Shown here: positions 13,821 through 14,326 of the stretch, piece by piece
Layout: the number at the start of each line of letters is the position of its first letter
How positions within the stretch are numbered: position 1 is the stretch's first letter
Origin: Streptosporangiaceae bacterium
GTDB lineage: Bacteria > Actinomycetota > Actinomycetes > Streptosporangiales > Streptosporangiaceae
Reading direction: 5' to 3'
NCBI GenBank assembly: GCA_030039095.1
Contig: JASHQP010000222.1
Span: forward strand, 1 to 14,326
Length of the DNA stretch: 14,326 bases
Made by a program: the position numbers and the translations under genes
The notes under the pieces: generated by a model
What the model was told of the DNA's origin: nothing
Databases searched by the model: none
The model's input: only the letters and a program-made list of their open reading frames with translations

Positions 13821-14326
13821 ATCACCGTCGCAGACCTGGGTGAGTTCGGTCTTATCGCTGCGATCAGGGCTCTGCTGCCAGGCGACAACGACATCGTCGG
13901 CAACGGGGACGATGCGGCAGTCCTGGCGGCCACCGATGGCCGGGTGGTGGCGACCACGGACATGCTCGTCGAGGGGCGGCATTTCCGTCGCGACTGGTCG
14001 GGCGCGTTCGATGTCGGCTGCAAGGCTGCGGCGCAGAACCTCGCCGACGTCGCGGCGATGGGCGCGTCGCCCACCGCACTGCTCGTGGGGTTCGCTACCC
14101 CCGGCGACTTGCCGGTGAGCTGGGCGGAAGACCTGGCCCGGGGGATCGCCGAAGAATGCACGCGGGCCGGCGCGCACGTGGCCGGCGGAGACGTGAGCAG
14201 CGCCGACTCGATCATGATCGCGATCACGGCTCTCGGCGACCTGGGCGGCCGGGAGCCGGTCACCAGGGGCGGGGCGCAGCCGGGGGACCTGCTGGCCATC
14301 GCCGGCCGGCTGGGCCGCTCGGCCGC
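13821..14326 (+). CDS. thiL: Thiamine-monophosphate kinase, N-terminal part (runs off window)
   Basis: ThiL phosphorylates thiamine monophosphate to thiamine diphosphate with ATP, the last step of vitamin B1 cofactor synthesis. The visible 168 residues match the family closely: LGEFGLIAAIRALLP at 5-19, GNGDDAAVL at 27-35 (metal-binding Asp pair), TTDMLVEGRHFRRDW at 44-58, NLADVAAMGASP at 72-83, and AGGDVSSADS near 117-126. The frame is open from a stop at 13731 but contains no ATG, GTG or TTG before the conserved region; the first GTG lies past GDDAAV. ATC 13821-13823 is chosen because GGGAGG (13809-13814) lies 6 bases upstream and homology begins right after it. ATT 13815 is too close to that site. 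A base-call error (ATG read as ATC) or a real non-canonical start are both possible. Confidence 0.93.
   Translation, partial: MTVADLGEFGLIAAIRALLPGDNDIVGNGDDAAVLAATDGRVVATTDMLVEGRHFRRDWSGAFDVGCKAAAQNLADVAAMGASPTALLVGFATPGDLPVSWAEDLARGIAEECTRAGAHVAGGDVSSADSIMIAITALGDLGGREPVTRGGAQPGDLLAIAGRLGRSA

Overview
The window is high-GC chromosomal DNA from an actinobacterium. Four things point that way: strong G/C bias at third codon positions in the core genes, frequent GTG starts, a CofC-type coenzyme F420 gene, and the arrangement cofC / plsC-gpsA-ddl / stand-alone Lrp domain / thiL. That arrangement resembles the fbiD-gpsA-ddlA-thiL neighbourhood of mycobacteria and related actinomycetes. The genus cannot be named from sequence alone.

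Region 1 (1-3660) looks accessory. A truncated pirin gene runs off the left edge. Next comes a small GntR-type DNA-binding protein, divergent from two tiny overlapping unknown genes across a short AT-richer spacer with three 11-bp direct repeats. Facing them on the minus strand is a zeta-toxin-like P-loop kinase gene, coupled by an ATGA overlap to a small acidic downstream partner. A Rpn/PD-(D/E)XK-like putative nuclease gene follows. No integrase, tRNA or attachment site is visible.

Region 2 (3783-6726) is a complete minus-strand operon for the three-subunit proton-translocating NAD(P) transhydrogenase (pntAa-pntAb-pntB). All three genes overlap, and a hairpin lies just after pntB.

Region 3 (6876-9726) holds an unrecognised gene and an HU nucleoid-protein gene with a structured leader and a very strong GC hairpin behind it. 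It also holds a conserved-looking hypothetical gene and a divergent AraC/GlxA-like regulator gene.

Region 4 (9737-14326) is core metabolism. plsC-gpsA-ddl form a tightly coupled minus-strand operon for phospholipid and peptidoglycan precursors. cofC (F420 biosynthesis) diverges from it. A stand-alone Lrp/AsnC ligand-binding domain follows, and then the 5' part of thiL. The thiL reading frame has no ATG, GTG or TTG start where one is needed; the best candidate is an ATC codon behind a good ribosome binding site.

The observations most worth a second look are the zeta-kinase/partner pair, the GntR-repeat-small-ORF cassette, the missing canonical thiL start, and the structured HU leader with a possible 12-codon upstream ORF.
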